A stretch of DNA of 7,655 bases from Myxococcales bacterium (lineage in GTDB: Bacteria; Myxococcota_A; Polyangia; Polyangiales; Polyangiaceae): positions 1 to 7,655 of the forward strand of contig JANYHY010000514.1 in assembly GCA_025362165.1 (NCBI GenBank), given 5' to 3'. The notes below the pieces were generated by a model, which made no database searches, had not been told where the DNA came from, and worked only from the letters and a program-made list of their open reading frames with translations. A program made the position numbers and the translations under genes. Positions 1-6,112 of the stretch are shown here, piece after piece. The stretch's first letter is position 1; the number at the start of each line of letters is the position of its first letter.

Positions 1-228
1 GCTTGGGTGAGGAAAGAGCCGGTACGCATCCTCGAACTCGGCGCGCGCTGCCACGAAGTCGCCTCTTTGGAGCAACGCGACGCCGCGTCGAAAGGCGGCG
101 CGCGAGGCCTCTTTCGCGTCGTTCGTGTTGGAGTCGGGCGCGTCTGCGCGGGCGCTCGGCGCGCTCGCGATCACGATCACTGAGAGCACGCACGCGACAA
201 GAGCGTTGAGCGGAGAGCGAAGGCGCAT
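1..228 (-). CDS. Exported TPR-repeat protein, N-terminal part (3' end outside window)
   Basis: The minus-strand frame opens at ATG (228-226) and stays open to the window edge, giving 76 codons. Residues 1-28 look like a Sec signal peptide: basic MRLR start, hydrophobic core at about 8-22, and an ARA|D signal peptidase I site after residue 28. Residues 45-76 resemble a tetratricopeptide helix pair (AFRRGVALLQRGDFVAARAEFEDAYRLFP split around the RGDF turn, with the usual small/aromatic spacing). The mature protein would be periplasmic and probably has more TPRs beyond the window. It starts 26 bp after the kinase stop on the same strand, so it is likely co-transcribed; kinase plus exported TPR pairs are common in myxobacteria, and a structural or signalling partner role is inferred. 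I see no strong ribosome binding site and no TANNNT box here, as expected for an operon-internal gene. Confidence 0.8.
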   Translation of the reverse strand, partial: MRLRSPLNALVACVLSVIVIASAPSARADAPDSNTNDAKEASRAAFRRGVALLQRGDFVAARAEFEDAYRLFPHPS

Positions 229-254
229 CGGCGGAGGGCAGAGCCCCACCACGT

Positions 255-1580
255 TCAATAGCGCGGAATGGTCGTGATGTGCGGGCCTTGAGCGCTCGCC
301 GTGGTCGCGGGCTTGGTGACGAGCGTGGTCTTGTGCACGTTGAGCTGCTTCTGTGGTCCAGCCTGCGGGCGACCTGCGTCGGCAGGCGCCGTGTCCCCAA
401 GCTCGACCACCGACAGCGCGACTGAGTGAGTCGGCGGGACGACCGGCGCTGCGATCGAAGACGGCTTCGAGACCGGCGTGCTCGAGATCGACTCGCCCCC
501 CGCACTCGGATGACGGAGCGTGAAGGCGAGCGCGAGCACGCCGGCGACCACGGCCCCTGCTGCGATGAAGAGGCCAACGCGCGAGCTGAGCGCAGCGGGG
601 CGCGACACACCAGCAGTCAGACCCGTCTCGGTCGGGTAGTTCACCGCGCCTTGCGTCACCACCGGGAGCGATGCTCCAACCGTCGCGGCTGCGGGACCGA
701 GCGCGCGCCACGACGCACGCATCTGCTCCGCGTTCGCAAAGCGATCAGTGGGTTTGCGAGAGAGGGCTTTGTCGAGCATCGCATCGAGCCCTGAGGGAAC
801 CGGCACGCGTACGCACTCGCGCAGGCGACGAGGTCTGCTCTCGAGCTTCTCGGCGAGCAGCGCCATCTGCATGTCGGAGTTGAACGGGAGCCTGCCGCAG
901 AGCGCCTCGAACACGACTGTCGCGAGCGCGTAGAGATCCGCGCGTCCGTCCACCTCCTGGCCGCGGATCTGCTCGGGGGCCATGTAAGAGACGGTGCCTA
1001 CGGTCTCTCCAGTGACCGTGAGCTTCTCCGTGTCACTCGCGTCGAGCTTGCACACGCCGAAATCCAGCACACGCGCTCGCTCGCGATCCAGAACGCTCTC
1101 ATTCGAGAGCTGACCGTTCGAGGGCACAGTCGGCGCGTCGATGCGCTCGAGGAAGATGTTTCCGGGCTTCAGGTCGCGGTGCACGACACCCGCCGCGTGC
1201 GCGTCGATCAGGCCACTGAGCACGTCGTCGACGAGCAAGCGGACCTCGTCCCACCCGAGCACCCCGCCTCGTTCGCGCAGTCGCTGGGAGAGCGAGACGC
1301 CCCATAAAAGCCGCATCACCAAGAAGAGCTCACCCTCTTCGGTGCGATCGACGTCGTAGACCTCGGGGACGAACTCGCTCTTGATGCGACGTGCGGCGAT
1401 CGCCTCGCGCTCCAGTCTCGCCATGAGCGTGTCATCCACGACGCTGCGGCTCACCACCTTGATCGCGACGTGCATCCCGTCAGCGGTCCGCTCCGCGGCG
1501 AACACCTCGCCCATACCGCCGCGTCCGATCGAAGCGGAGACGACGTATTTGTCGCGCAGGACTGCGCCGGGTGAGATCAC
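255..1580 (-). CDS. Transmembrane Hanks-type Ser/Thr protein kinase (PknB-like)
   Basis: A 441-residue protein kinase with the full catalytic set: glycine loop GRGGMG at 19-24, ATP lysine K41 in VAIK, HRDLKPGN at 134-141 with catalytic D136, DFG at 173-175, and the APE motif at 201-203. The kinase domain covers about residues 10-293. A single hydrophobic segment at about 336-355 follows, then a roughly 85-residue Ala/Pro/Thr/Ser-rich outer tail with no domain I recognise, so it lacks PASTA or obvious sensor modules. It should autophosphorylate and phosphorylate cytoplasmic targets. The gap between HRDLKPGN and DFG is about 31 residues instead of the usual dozen or so, meaning an insertion in the catalytic core loop. 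The start is GTG at 1580: an in-frame TAG lies four codons upstream, leaving no earlier start. The gene probably heads an operon with the downstream TPR gene. Confidence 0.95.
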   Translation of the reverse strand: MISPGAVLRDKYVVSASIGRGGMGEVFAAERTADGMHVAIKVVSRSVVDDTLMARLEREAIAARRIKSEFVPEVYDVDRTEEGELFLVMRLLWGVSLSQRLRERGGVLGWDEVRLLVDDVLSGLIDAHAAGVVHRDLKPGNIFLERIDAPTVPSNGQLSNESVLDRERARVLDFGVCKLDASDTEKLTVTGETVGTVSYMAPEQIRGQEVDGRADLYALATVVFEALCGRLPFNSDMQMALLAEKLESRPRRLRECVRVPVPSGLDAMLDKALSRKPTDRFANAEQMRASWRALGPAAATVGASLPVVTQGAVNYPTETGLTAGVSRPAALSSRVGLFIAAGAVVAGVLALAFTLRHPSAGGESISSTPVSKPSSIAAPVVPPTHSVALSVVELGDTAPADAGRPQAGPQKQLNVHKTTLVTKPATTASAQGPHITTIPRY

Positions 1581-1586
1581 TTCATT

Positions 1587-1592
1587 AGACTA
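1587..1592 (-). promoter_or_regulatory. Candidate -10 box (TAGTCT) for the kinase
   Basis: On the minus strand TAGTCT matches TANNNT and ends 6 nt before the GTG start of the kinase. There is no Shine-Dalgarno between it and the start codon, so transcription may begin at or next to the start. I see no -35 match at 17 bp. Support comes mainly from the same arrangement at five other genes in the window. Confidence 0.35.
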
Positions 1593-1630
1593 GCCCGTCT
1601 GGGGCTTGACTTCATCTTGCCGCTGCACGC

Positions 1631-1668
1631 GGGGTGGGGAGGGGCACCTGCAGGTGGGGAGGGTGGGG
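1631..1668 (+). repeat. G-run tract with G-quadruplex potential and central 12-bp palindrome
   Basis: Six runs of three or four G occur in 38 bp on the plus strand (GGGG-T-GGGG-A-GGGG, an 11-nt gap, then GGGG-A-GGG-T-GGGG), which meets the usual pattern for a G-quadruplex. The segment is built as an 11-bp direct repeat GGTGGGGAGGG at 1633-1643 and 1653-1663, with a perfect palindrome CACCTGCAGGTG at 1645-1656 between the run clusters. It lies about 50-90 bp upstream of the kinase start, on the strand that is template for kinase transcription. A regulatory role is inference only. Confidence 0.6.
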
Positions 1669-1705
1669 CTCGGCGACGCGCAGTACTTTCCCTATGCCGG
1701 CCGAC

Positions 1706-1759
1706 ACTAAAGGCCTTATGCCGTTTCACGATCTCGCGTGCTACATGGTCGGACGTCCT
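1706..1759. repeat. 54-bp direct repeat, copy 1
   Basis: Shares 38 of 54 bases, with no gaps, with the copy at 1872-1925 (offset 166 bp). The best-conserved parts are ACTAAAGGCCT at one end and GCTACATGGTCGG followed by CGTCC at the other. Read on the minus strand from 1759 down to 1706, it gives 18 residues containing DHVAREIVKRHKAFS with no stop. No target-site duplication or terminal inverted repeat is visible. Confidence 0.65.
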
Positions 1760-1813
1760 AGGAAAAAGCACCGCGCGCTCGCCGGTCGTTGCGGCCGCAG
1801 GTGGCGAAAAGGG

Positions 1814-1837
1814 GATTGAGAGGTGGTTGTCTCAATC
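1814..1837. repeat. Perfect 8-bp stem hairpin
   Basis: GATTGAGA at 1814-1821 pairs exactly with TCTCAATC at 1830-1837 across an 8-nt loop. It lies between the two 54-bp repeat copies. No U-run follows on either strand, so it is not a standard terminator; its function is unknown. Confidence 0.4.
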
Positions 1838-1871
1838 GCGAGTATGGATTTGTCGAGTTGCTGTTCCGCTC

Positions 1872-1925
1872 ACTAAAGGCCTGGTGTCTCGTTACTCATT
1901 CGGTGGCTACATGGTCGGCCGTCCA
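1872..1925. repeat. 54-bp direct repeat, copy 2
   Basis: Second copy of the element at 1706-1759, same length and spacing of conserved ends. On the minus strand the corresponding reading is DHVATE-stop-VTRHQAFS: 12 of 18 residues are the same as in copy 1, five of these through synonymous codon changes, but a TGA replaces an ATC codon. Downstream in this frame the reading stays open for about 36 more codons, to a TAG at 1760-1758. The pattern suggests a once-coding sequence that is no longer intact. Confidence 0.6.
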
Positions 1926-2164
1926 GAAGTGTGCAGGCGACAACCCAGAAGGAACTTGCGTGACTGATTGCCCTCGGACCGGACCGAACTAGCCGCGTTG
2001 GTCGCAAGCGCCGTAGTCTCATCGCGAGTGTCGAGATCGATTTCCTCCAACTGCCTGCGGACTGCTCTTGCGTCCGCTCCCAGGCTTCTCACTCGAGAGC
2101 CCCGCCGTGCCACCACCACCAAGCCATCTAGCGGCCGCTCGCCTGCAGCAGGTGCCCCAATTTA

Positions 2165-2197
2165 GCCGCTTGCCGCTCGTGATTGGCAACTAGCGGC
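2165..2197 (-). terminator. Hairpin over the ligase stop codon, possible terminator
   Basis: On the minus strand GCCGC-TAG-TTGCC pairs with GGCAA-GCGGC: ten pairs, a 3-nt bulge that is the ligase stop codon, and a 10-nt loop. It is in the right place to end the ligase transcript, but what follows is TAAATTGGGG, not a U-tract, so intrinsic termination is only a possibility. Confidence 0.25.
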
Positions 2198-3842
2198 GGA
2201 GGTCGTTTTTTAGGACTTTGCCGGTGGGGTTGCGGGGGAGGGTGTCGATGAAGACGTATTCGCGGGGGACTTTGGGTGTGGCGAGGCGCTCGCGCAGCCA
2301 GGCTTTCAGCTCGGCTTCGTCGAGTGTCTTGTTTTTCTCGAGCACGACGAACGCCTTCACGCGCTCGCCCCACTCGGGATCCTCTACGCCGATCACGGCG
2401 GCCTCGAACACGGACGGGTGTTCTTCGATCGTGGCCTCTACCTCCGCGGGGTAGACGTTCACGCCGCCCGTGATGACCATGTCGCGCTTGCGACCCTCGA
2501 TGAAGTAGCGACCCGCGGCGTCGACGCGCGCGAGATCGCCGACACTGAAGTAGCCCGCGAGCATGCTCTCCTTCGTCGCCGCGGCGTTCTCGTGGTAGCC
2601 GGCCACGAGCTGATCGCTCTTCACATAGAGTTCGCCGACTTCGCCGGGAGCGACCTCGGTCTTGTCTTCGCCGATCAAGCGAATGCTGTTGTTCGGGAGC
2701 GACTTGCCGATCGTGCCAGGCGCGTCGCGCAGATCGGCGGGCTTGGCGAGCGTCACGAGCCCGGTCTCGGTCGCGCCGTAGAAGTTGTAGACGATGTCTC
2801 CGAAGGCGTTCATCGCGTCTGCCGCGAGCTGCCCCGTGAGCGCCGCGCCCCCGCAAAAAATGAGGCGAAGCGAGCGCGATCGGAATTTGTCGCGCTCCTC
2901 CTTCGGGAGCGCGGTGAGCCGGTGCAGCATCGTAGGCACGAGCGCGGTCGACGTCGCGTGGTGCTGCTGCACAGCGCGCAAGAACGTCTCGGGCTTGAAG
3001 TCATCCAGGATGACCGCGGTAGCTCCGAGCAAGTGGCTCATGGTCAAGAAGCCGTAGGCGGTCATGTGATAGAGCGGACAGACGACCAGGTGCACGTCGT
3101 CCGTGCGCATCGGTGTCTGCGCGATGAACTCGAGCGCGGCCACGAACATCTCCCGCGGGAACTTGCGCACTGCGCCCTTTGGCTTGCCGGTCGTGCCAGA
3201 GGTGTAGGTGACGACAGCCGCAGCTTCGTCGTCTACGGCGAGCGTGACCGCTTTACCGTGCGCGTCCTCGAGCCGCGTCGTCCCGGGCACGTCACCGCCC
3301 ACGGAGATCAGTCGCTCGCGACCGAGGCCGAGCTGTTTGGCCGCGGGCTCGACCACGGGCCAGAGATCGTGCTCGAACACGATGAAGCGCGCCGCGCAGT
3401 TCTGCGCGAGGTACGCGAACTCGGTGGGCGTCGATCTCCAAGACACCGCGACCGCCGAGCCGCTCGCTCGCGCCACGGCGTTCTGCACGACGATGTGCTC
3501 GGGTCGGTTGCGCATCATCGAGAGCACAGCTTCTTTGCGACCGAGGCCGCGCGCGACGAGTCCATGCGCGAGCGAGTCGATCCGCCGATTGAGCTCGAAC
3601 CAACTGATCGTCTGATCACGCCAGATGACCGCGGGTTTGTCAGGCGAGTTGTGCGCGTGGATTTGGTAGACCGCCGAGGGGTTCTGGTGCGCGCGCCCAA
3701 GGACCCTGATGACCTCGCGGATGCCCGGCGCCTTCATCTCCCAGAACAAGCCGCTCGTGAGCGCCACGTTGGTCGTCGCGCGGATCCTCCGCGGCGCCTC
3801 GCGCAATCGTTGTCGCAAATCGGCAAGCTTCGGGATCATCAT
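2190..3842 (-). CDS. Acyl-CoA synthetase / AMP-forming fatty acid-CoA ligase
   Basis: A 550-residue member of the ANL adenylate-forming superfamily. The core motifs are present in order: phosphate-binding loop YTSGTTGKPKG at 213-223, PLYHMTAYG at 256-264, YGATE at 355-359, the GD of SVGDLAR at 436-437, the hinge stretch GRKRDMVITGG at 450-460 followed by NVYPAEVE, and the C-terminal PTGK with catalytic lysine K542. The expected reaction is ATP-dependent activation of a carboxylic acid to acyl-AMP and then acyl-CoA. No carrier-protein or condensation domain is attached, which argues for a stand-alone ligase. The substrate cannot be read from sequence; medium or long-chain fatty acid is the likeliest. 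About 60 residues precede the first recognisable core sequence, and they are basic. The start is ATG at 3842, with a second ATG directly following; an in-frame TGA at 3851-3849 rules out anything longer. It is divergent from the PilZ gene and has no operon partner here. Confidence 0.93.
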   Translation of the reverse strand: MMIPKLADLRQRLREAPRRIRATTNVALTSGLFWEMKAPGIREVIRVLGRAHQNPSAVYQIHAHNSPDKPAVIWRDQTISWFELNRRIDSLAHGLVARGLGRKEAVLSMMRNRPEHIVVQNAVARASGSAVAVSWRSTPTEFAYLAQNCAARFIVFEHDLWPVVEPAAKQLGLGRERLISVGGDVPGTTRLEDAHGKAVTLAVDDEAAAVVTYTSGTTGKPKGAVRKFPREMFVAALEFIAQTPMRTDDVHLVVCPLYHMTAYGFLTMSHLLGATAVILDDFKPETFLRAVQQHHATSTALVPTMLHRLTALPKEERDKFRSRSLRLIFCGGAALTGQLAADAMNAFGDIVYNFYGATETGLVTLAKPADLRDAPGTIGKSLPNNSIRLIGEDKTEVAPGEVGELYVKSDQLVAGYHENAAATKESMLAGYFSVGDLARVDAAGRYFIEGRKRDMVITGGVNVYPAEVEATIEEHPSVFEAAVIGVEDPEWGERVKAFVVLEKNKTLDEAELKAWLRERLATPKVPREYVFIDTLPRNPTGKVLKNDLRR

Positions 3843-3850
3843 CGACCGTC

Positions 3851-3856
3851 AACATA
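3851..3856 (-). promoter_or_regulatory. Candidate -10 box (TATGTT) for the ligase
   Basis: The minus-strand hexamer fits TANNNT and ends 8 nt before the first ATG of the ligase. No Shine-Dalgarno lies in the 8-nt gap, and no good -35 is seen. It faces the candidate PilZ box across about 34 bp. Confidence 0.35.
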
Positions 3857-3890
3857 AGCCAGGATGTGGGCCTCTCGAAATCAATGGTGC

Positions 3891-3896
3891 TAGAAT
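3891..3896 (+). promoter_or_regulatory. Candidate -10 box (TAGAAT) for the PilZ gene
   Basis: TAGAAT is five of six to the TATAAT consensus and ends 10 nt before the ATG at 3907, placing a start site about 3-4 nt ahead of the coding region. No Shine-Dalgarno is visible. The bases 17 bp upstream do not resemble a -35 element. Confidence 0.4.
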
Positions 3897-3906
3897 CTGC
3901 ACGCAG

Positions 3907-4344
3907 ATGACGGACTCTCCGGACGAACAAGAACAGACCGACGACGAGCGCTGGGACGAGAAGCGAGACATGGATCGCTCGGCGATCACGCTGCGCGTCG
4001 ACTACAAACGCCTCAACACGTTCTTCGCCGACTACACCAAGAACATCTCGAAGGGCGGCACGTTCATCCGCACGACCAAGCCCCTCGACATCGGCACGGA
4101 CTTCGTCTTCGTGCTCTCGTTCCCCGGCAAAGAGAGCCAGCTCAAGCTCAAGGGCGAGGTGATGTGGGTGACCCTGGAGGCGGACGCGAACGAGGCGTCC
4201 GGCAAGCCGCCGGGGATGGGCATCCGCTTTCTGTTCAACAACGACGACGAGCGTCAGGCCGTGGACGACTACGTCGAACGCTTGATGGCGCAAGCGTTGG
4301 GCGAGCACATCTCGACCAAGCTCCTCGCGCGCCCCCCCAAGTAG
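3907..4344 (+). CDS. Single-domain PilZ protein, Myxococcales-type subfamily
   Basis: The product is 145 residues. An acidic N-terminal tail (about 1-23) precedes one PilZ-like beta-barrel domain at roughly 24-130, with NISKGG at 46-51 matching the [DN]xSxxG signature, then FVFVLSFPG, KLKGEVMWV and PPGMGIRF, typical of the Myxococcus-type paralogous PilZ family (TIGR02266-like, from memory). The other c-di-GMP signature, RxxxR, is not clearly present: the region reads RVDYKR at 30-35, with one residue too many between arginines. It may therefore bind c-di-GMP weakly or not at all, as in some PilZ proteins that act by protein contact. A role in motility, polarity or surface regulation is inference. 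The frame is open upstream to 3709, but that part lies inside the ligase; ATG 3907 is chosen for its -10-like box and domain fit. ATG 3973-ish (residue 22-23 region) is the only later alternative. Confidence 0.85.
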   Translation: MTDSPDEQEQTDDERWDEKRDMDRSAITLRVDYKRLNTFFADYTKNISKGGTFIRTTKPLDIGTDFVFVLSFPGKESQLKLKGEVMWVTLEADANEASGKPPGMGIRFLFNNDDERQAVDDYVERLMAQALGEHISTKLLARPPK

Positions 4345-4359
4345 AAGGGTTGGTGGCGG

Positions 4360-4821
4360 TTAGCGTTCGAACGCGCTTTGGCCTTTGGATCGTGACCAGG
4401 GGAAGGTGAACTTGCGGAACTCACGCGAGACTGCCTTGCGCGCGAAGTCCTCTCGCACGCTCGCGGGCAGCTCGGTCGCCGTGAGGCTCTTGCGCGCGGT
4501 GACCTCGTCTCCGTGCTCGAAGCGCGCGTGCATGACGACGTCGAACGCGCCTGTGTGAGCGTCCTTGATGAACTCGAGATCGATCGAGCGAACATGCTCT
4601 TCGATCGAGGAGACCACCTCTGGATCGGCGTCGCCGCGAAGTGCCTTCTCGATGCCAGCGGCGTCACCTACTTGGCTCGCGAGCGATCCGGCGAGCGTCG
4701 GCAAAAGCCACTCCTCGATCACGGGCGAAGCGTCCACCGAGGCGTCCAACTGCGCCTTCTGCCTCCATCGCATGAAGAAGTACGCAGCGATGACGGCGAC
4801 GAGCGCGATGACGATGAGCAT
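4360..4821 (-). CDS. Small membrane-anchored protein of unknown function
   Basis: I do not recognise a family. The 153-residue product begins with a hydrophobic segment (about 1-17, LIVIALVAVIAAYFF) followed directly by RWRQK. By the positive-inside rule this suggests a signal-anchor with the soluble part in the cytoplasm. The rest, about 25-153, is a charged, mixed alpha/beta-looking domain without cysteines; a region at about 79-116 reads like alternating strands (IDLEFI, AFDVVMHARF), and the C-terminal end is basic. Third-position GC is as high as in known genes of the window, which supports real coding. It starts with ATG at 4821, with a TANNNT box 6 nt upstream, and is divergent from nadA. 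It ends 15 bp from the PilZ stop in convergent orientation, with a 12-bp palindrome (GCGTTCGAACGC, 4363-4374) over its last codons. Confidence 0.75.
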   Translation of the reverse strand: MLIVIALVAVIAAYFFMRWRQKAQLDASVDASPVIEEWLLPTLAGSLASQVGDAAGIEKALRGDADPEVVSSIEEHVRSIDLEFIKDAHTGAFDVVMHARFEHGDEVTARKSLTATELPASVREDFARKAVSREFRKFTFPWSRSKGQSAFER

Positions 4822-4827
4822 GAGGCG

Positions 4828-4833
4828 AGCATA
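4828..4833 (-). promoter_or_regulatory. Candidate -10 box (TATGCT) for the membrane-anchored protein
   Basis: TATGCT on the minus strand fits TANNNT and ends 6 nt before the ATG at 4821. The six bases between are CGCCTC, with no ribosome binding site. It is divergent from the nadA box 31 bp away. Confidence 0.35.
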
Positions 4834-4864
4834 CGCGACTCTGGCCCTGCGCGCTCTTGGGCCC

Positions 4865-4870
4865 TACGAT
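4865..4870 (+). promoter_or_regulatory. Candidate -10 box (TACGAT) for nadA
   Basis: TACGAT is four of six to TATAAT and ends 7 nt before the ATG at 4878, so initiation would fall at the start codon itself. The upstream bases contain no Shine-Dalgarno. If correct, it also excludes the upstream in-frame TTG at 4857 as the start. Confidence 0.4.
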
Positions 4871-4877
4871 TGGCGCC

Positions 4878-5798
4878 ATGGATTACGAAGCCGAGATCGC
4901 GCGACTCAAGAGAGAGAGGAACGCCATCGTGCTGGCGCATTACTATCAAGAGGGCGACATCCAAGACGTCGCGGACGTGATCGGCGACTCGCTGCAGCTC
5001 GCACAAGCAGCGGCCAAGACGCAAGCAGACGTGATCTGCTTCGCCGGCGTGCACTTCATGGCGGAGACCGCGAAGATCCTCAACCCGAACCGGATCGTCG
5101 TGCTGCCAGATCTAGAGGCTGGGTGCTCGCTCGCCGATGGCTGCCCCGCGGACCGCTTCATCGCGTGGAAGGCCAAATATCCGGGTAGTGTAGTTGTATC
5201 TTACATCAATTGCTCTGCAGAGGTGAAGGCCGAGAGCGACTACATCGTGACCTCATCCAACGCAGAGAAGATCGTCCGCGCGATCCCGGAGGGGAAGACC
5301 ATCCTGTTTGCGCCGGACAAGAACCTCGGCCGGTGGCTCGTGAAGAAGATCGGTCGCGAGATGGTCCTCTGGCAAGGCAGCTGCATCGTTCACGAGACAT
5401 TCAGTGAGCGAAAGCTCATCGCGCTCAAGACCCGCCACCCAGACGCGGAGATCCTCGCGCACCCGGAGTGCGAAGATGGCTTGCTCTCGATGGCCGACTA
5501 TATCGGGTCGACCACCGGGATATTGAAGTACGCGCTCGCGAGCCCGAAGAAGGAGTTCATCGTCGCGACCGAGGCGGGCATCCTCCACCAGATGCAGAAG
5601 GGTGCTCCCGACAAGACGTTCATCCCCGCACCTCCGGAGGCGAACTGCGCGTGCAACGAGTGTCCGCACATGAAGAGGAACACGATCGAGAAGGTCTACA
5701 CCTCGCTGCGCGATCTCTCTCCGCGCCTCGAGATGCGCGCGGATTTGCTGGAGCGCGCGCGCGTCCCGATCGATCGCATGCTCGCGCTGAGCGCGTGA
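4878..5798 (+). CDS. nadA: Quinolinate synthase A
   Basis: NadA condenses iminoaspartate with dihydroxyacetone phosphate to quinolinate, the second step of de novo NAD synthesis, in the cytoplasm with a [4Fe-4S] cluster. The 306-residue length fits the short NadA form. Motifs seen: AHYYQ with H21, IGDSLQLA at 35-42, GVHFMAETAKIL at 57-68, LEAGCSLADGCP with cluster cysteine C83, SYINCSAEVKA at 108-118, GSCIVHE with cluster cysteine C169, HPEC at 195-198, GSTTGI at 210-215, and NCACNECPHMK at 256-266, which supplies the third cluster cysteine, most likely C262. All three sequence repeats of the family fold are accounted for, so it should be active. ATG 4878 is preferred over TTG 4857 because MDYEAEI is a typical family start. 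No nadB or nadC is nearby. Codons 100-114 have unusually low third-position GC. It is convergent with the next gene, with only 4 bp between stops. Confidence 0.97.
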   Translation: MDYEAEIARLKRERNAIVLAHYYQEGDIQDVADVIGDSLQLAQAAAKTQADVICFAGVHFMAETAKILNPNRIVVLPDLEAGCSLADGCPADRFIAWKAKYPGSVVVSYINCSAEVKAESDYIVTSSNAEKIVRAIPEGKTILFAPDKNLGRWLVKKIGREMVLWQGSCIVHETFSERKLIALKTRHPDAEILAHPECEDGLLSMADYIGSTTGILKYALASPKKEFIVATEAGILHQMQKGAPDKTFIPAPPEANCACNECPHMKRNTIEKVYTSLRDLSPRLEMRADLLERARVPIDRMLALSA

Positions 5799-5802
5799 GG
5801 GT

Positions 5803-6108
5803 TCACTGCAAGAAACCCCAGACGCCACTCTCGGCGCCGCCGTCATGACAGAACAGCGAGGCCGCACCACCGCACCCTGGTGGAGCCGCGCCTGAACCAC
5901 CCCCGTAGTACGTGCACGACAGCCCAACCGGCGAACACGGCTGATTGCCGAGCGCCGTGGAGTAAGTCGCGGGACATTGTTTGTCATTGCCCGTCGCGCA
6001 ATCAGCGCCGGCGTCAGGTGTGGATGTCGTGGTCGTGCTGGAGCAGCCAAGAGCGAACCCAGTGAGGACGACGGCGACGAGCGAGATTGAGGCAATGAGT
6101 TTGATCAA
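5803..6108 (-). CDS. Small Cys-rich lipoprotein
   Basis: Starting at TTG 6108 the product has 101 residues. Residues 1-21 form a lipoprotein signal: IK at the N-terminus, hydrophobic core, and a lipobox-like FALGC with C22 as the lipidated residue (the -3 position is Ala, slightly off consensus). A Ser/Thr stretch links to a short domain with six more cysteines (37, 45, 58, 65, 79, 87), an even number that could form three disulfides outside the cytoplasm. The pattern CPATYS..GNQPCSPVGLSC.Y resembles short Cys-rich modules common in myxobacterial lipoproteins (from memory); function unknown. The TTG is 4 nt after the DUF2786 stop, with AGAAAGAAG a suitable distance upstream as a weak ribosome binding site. 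An open frame extends further upstream to 6231 but would destroy the signal peptide. Confidence 0.72.
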   Translation of the reverse strand: MIKLIASISLVAVVLTGFALGCSSTTTTSTPDAGADCATGNDKQCPATYSTALGNQPCSPVGLSCTYYGGGSGAAPPGCGGAASLFCHDGGAESGVWGFLQ

Positions 6109-6112
6109 TGGA

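Larger units (their letters stand above)
1581..2189. other. 609-bp gene-poor gap with repeats and possible decayed coding sequence
   Basis: This stretch lies between the kinase start and the ligase stop. No frame in it has the strong third-position GC of the neighbouring genes. It contains the G-run tract, two diverged repeat copies and a perfect hairpin listed separately. A minus-strand frame (about 2161-1907, roughly 84 codons ending in TAG) stays open and has ordinary-looking composition, but its third-position GC is visibly lower than in flanking genes, it has no good start, and I recognise no family. Best reading: an intergenic region holding remnants of an older or imported sequence, plus the kinase upstream region. 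Confidence 0.6.

Noticed and set aside
1829..2029. Near-repeat GTCTC(A)ATCGCGAGT at about 1829-1843 and 2016-2029
   Set aside because: 14-15 bases with a one-base gap and no extension of similarity; could be chance and does not fit the 166-bp offset of the 54-bp repeat.
1907..2161. Possible small minus-strand gene of about 84 codons
   Set aside because: Upstream TAA at 2164-2162 and no good start, third-position GC lower than in neighbours, no known family. Kept only as possible decayed sequence.
2418..3857. A 479-codon open frame on the plus strand opposite the ligase
   Set aside because: It is antisense to a gene with all ligase motifs; long antisense frames are expected in high-GC DNA. 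The product is Arg/His/Glu-rich with no recognisable domain.
3640..4308. A 222-codon minus-strand open frame opposite PilZ
   Set aside because: Covers both the PilZ gene and the divergent promoter region; an antisense shadow.
4363..4374. 12-bp perfect palindrome GCGTTCGAACGC at the convergent gene ends
   Set aside because: No loop-forming spacer and no U-run; it lies inside codons. Not a convincing terminator.
5799..5818. GGGTT...AACCC hairpin at the nadA/lipoprotein convergent ends
   Set aside because: Only a 5-bp stem with a 10-nt loop and no U-tract in either direction.
5253..6095. A 280-codon minus-strand open frame overlapping nadA
   Set aside because: Antisense shadow of nadA; Arg-rich composition, no family resemblance, and it overlaps the better-supported lipoprotein gene.
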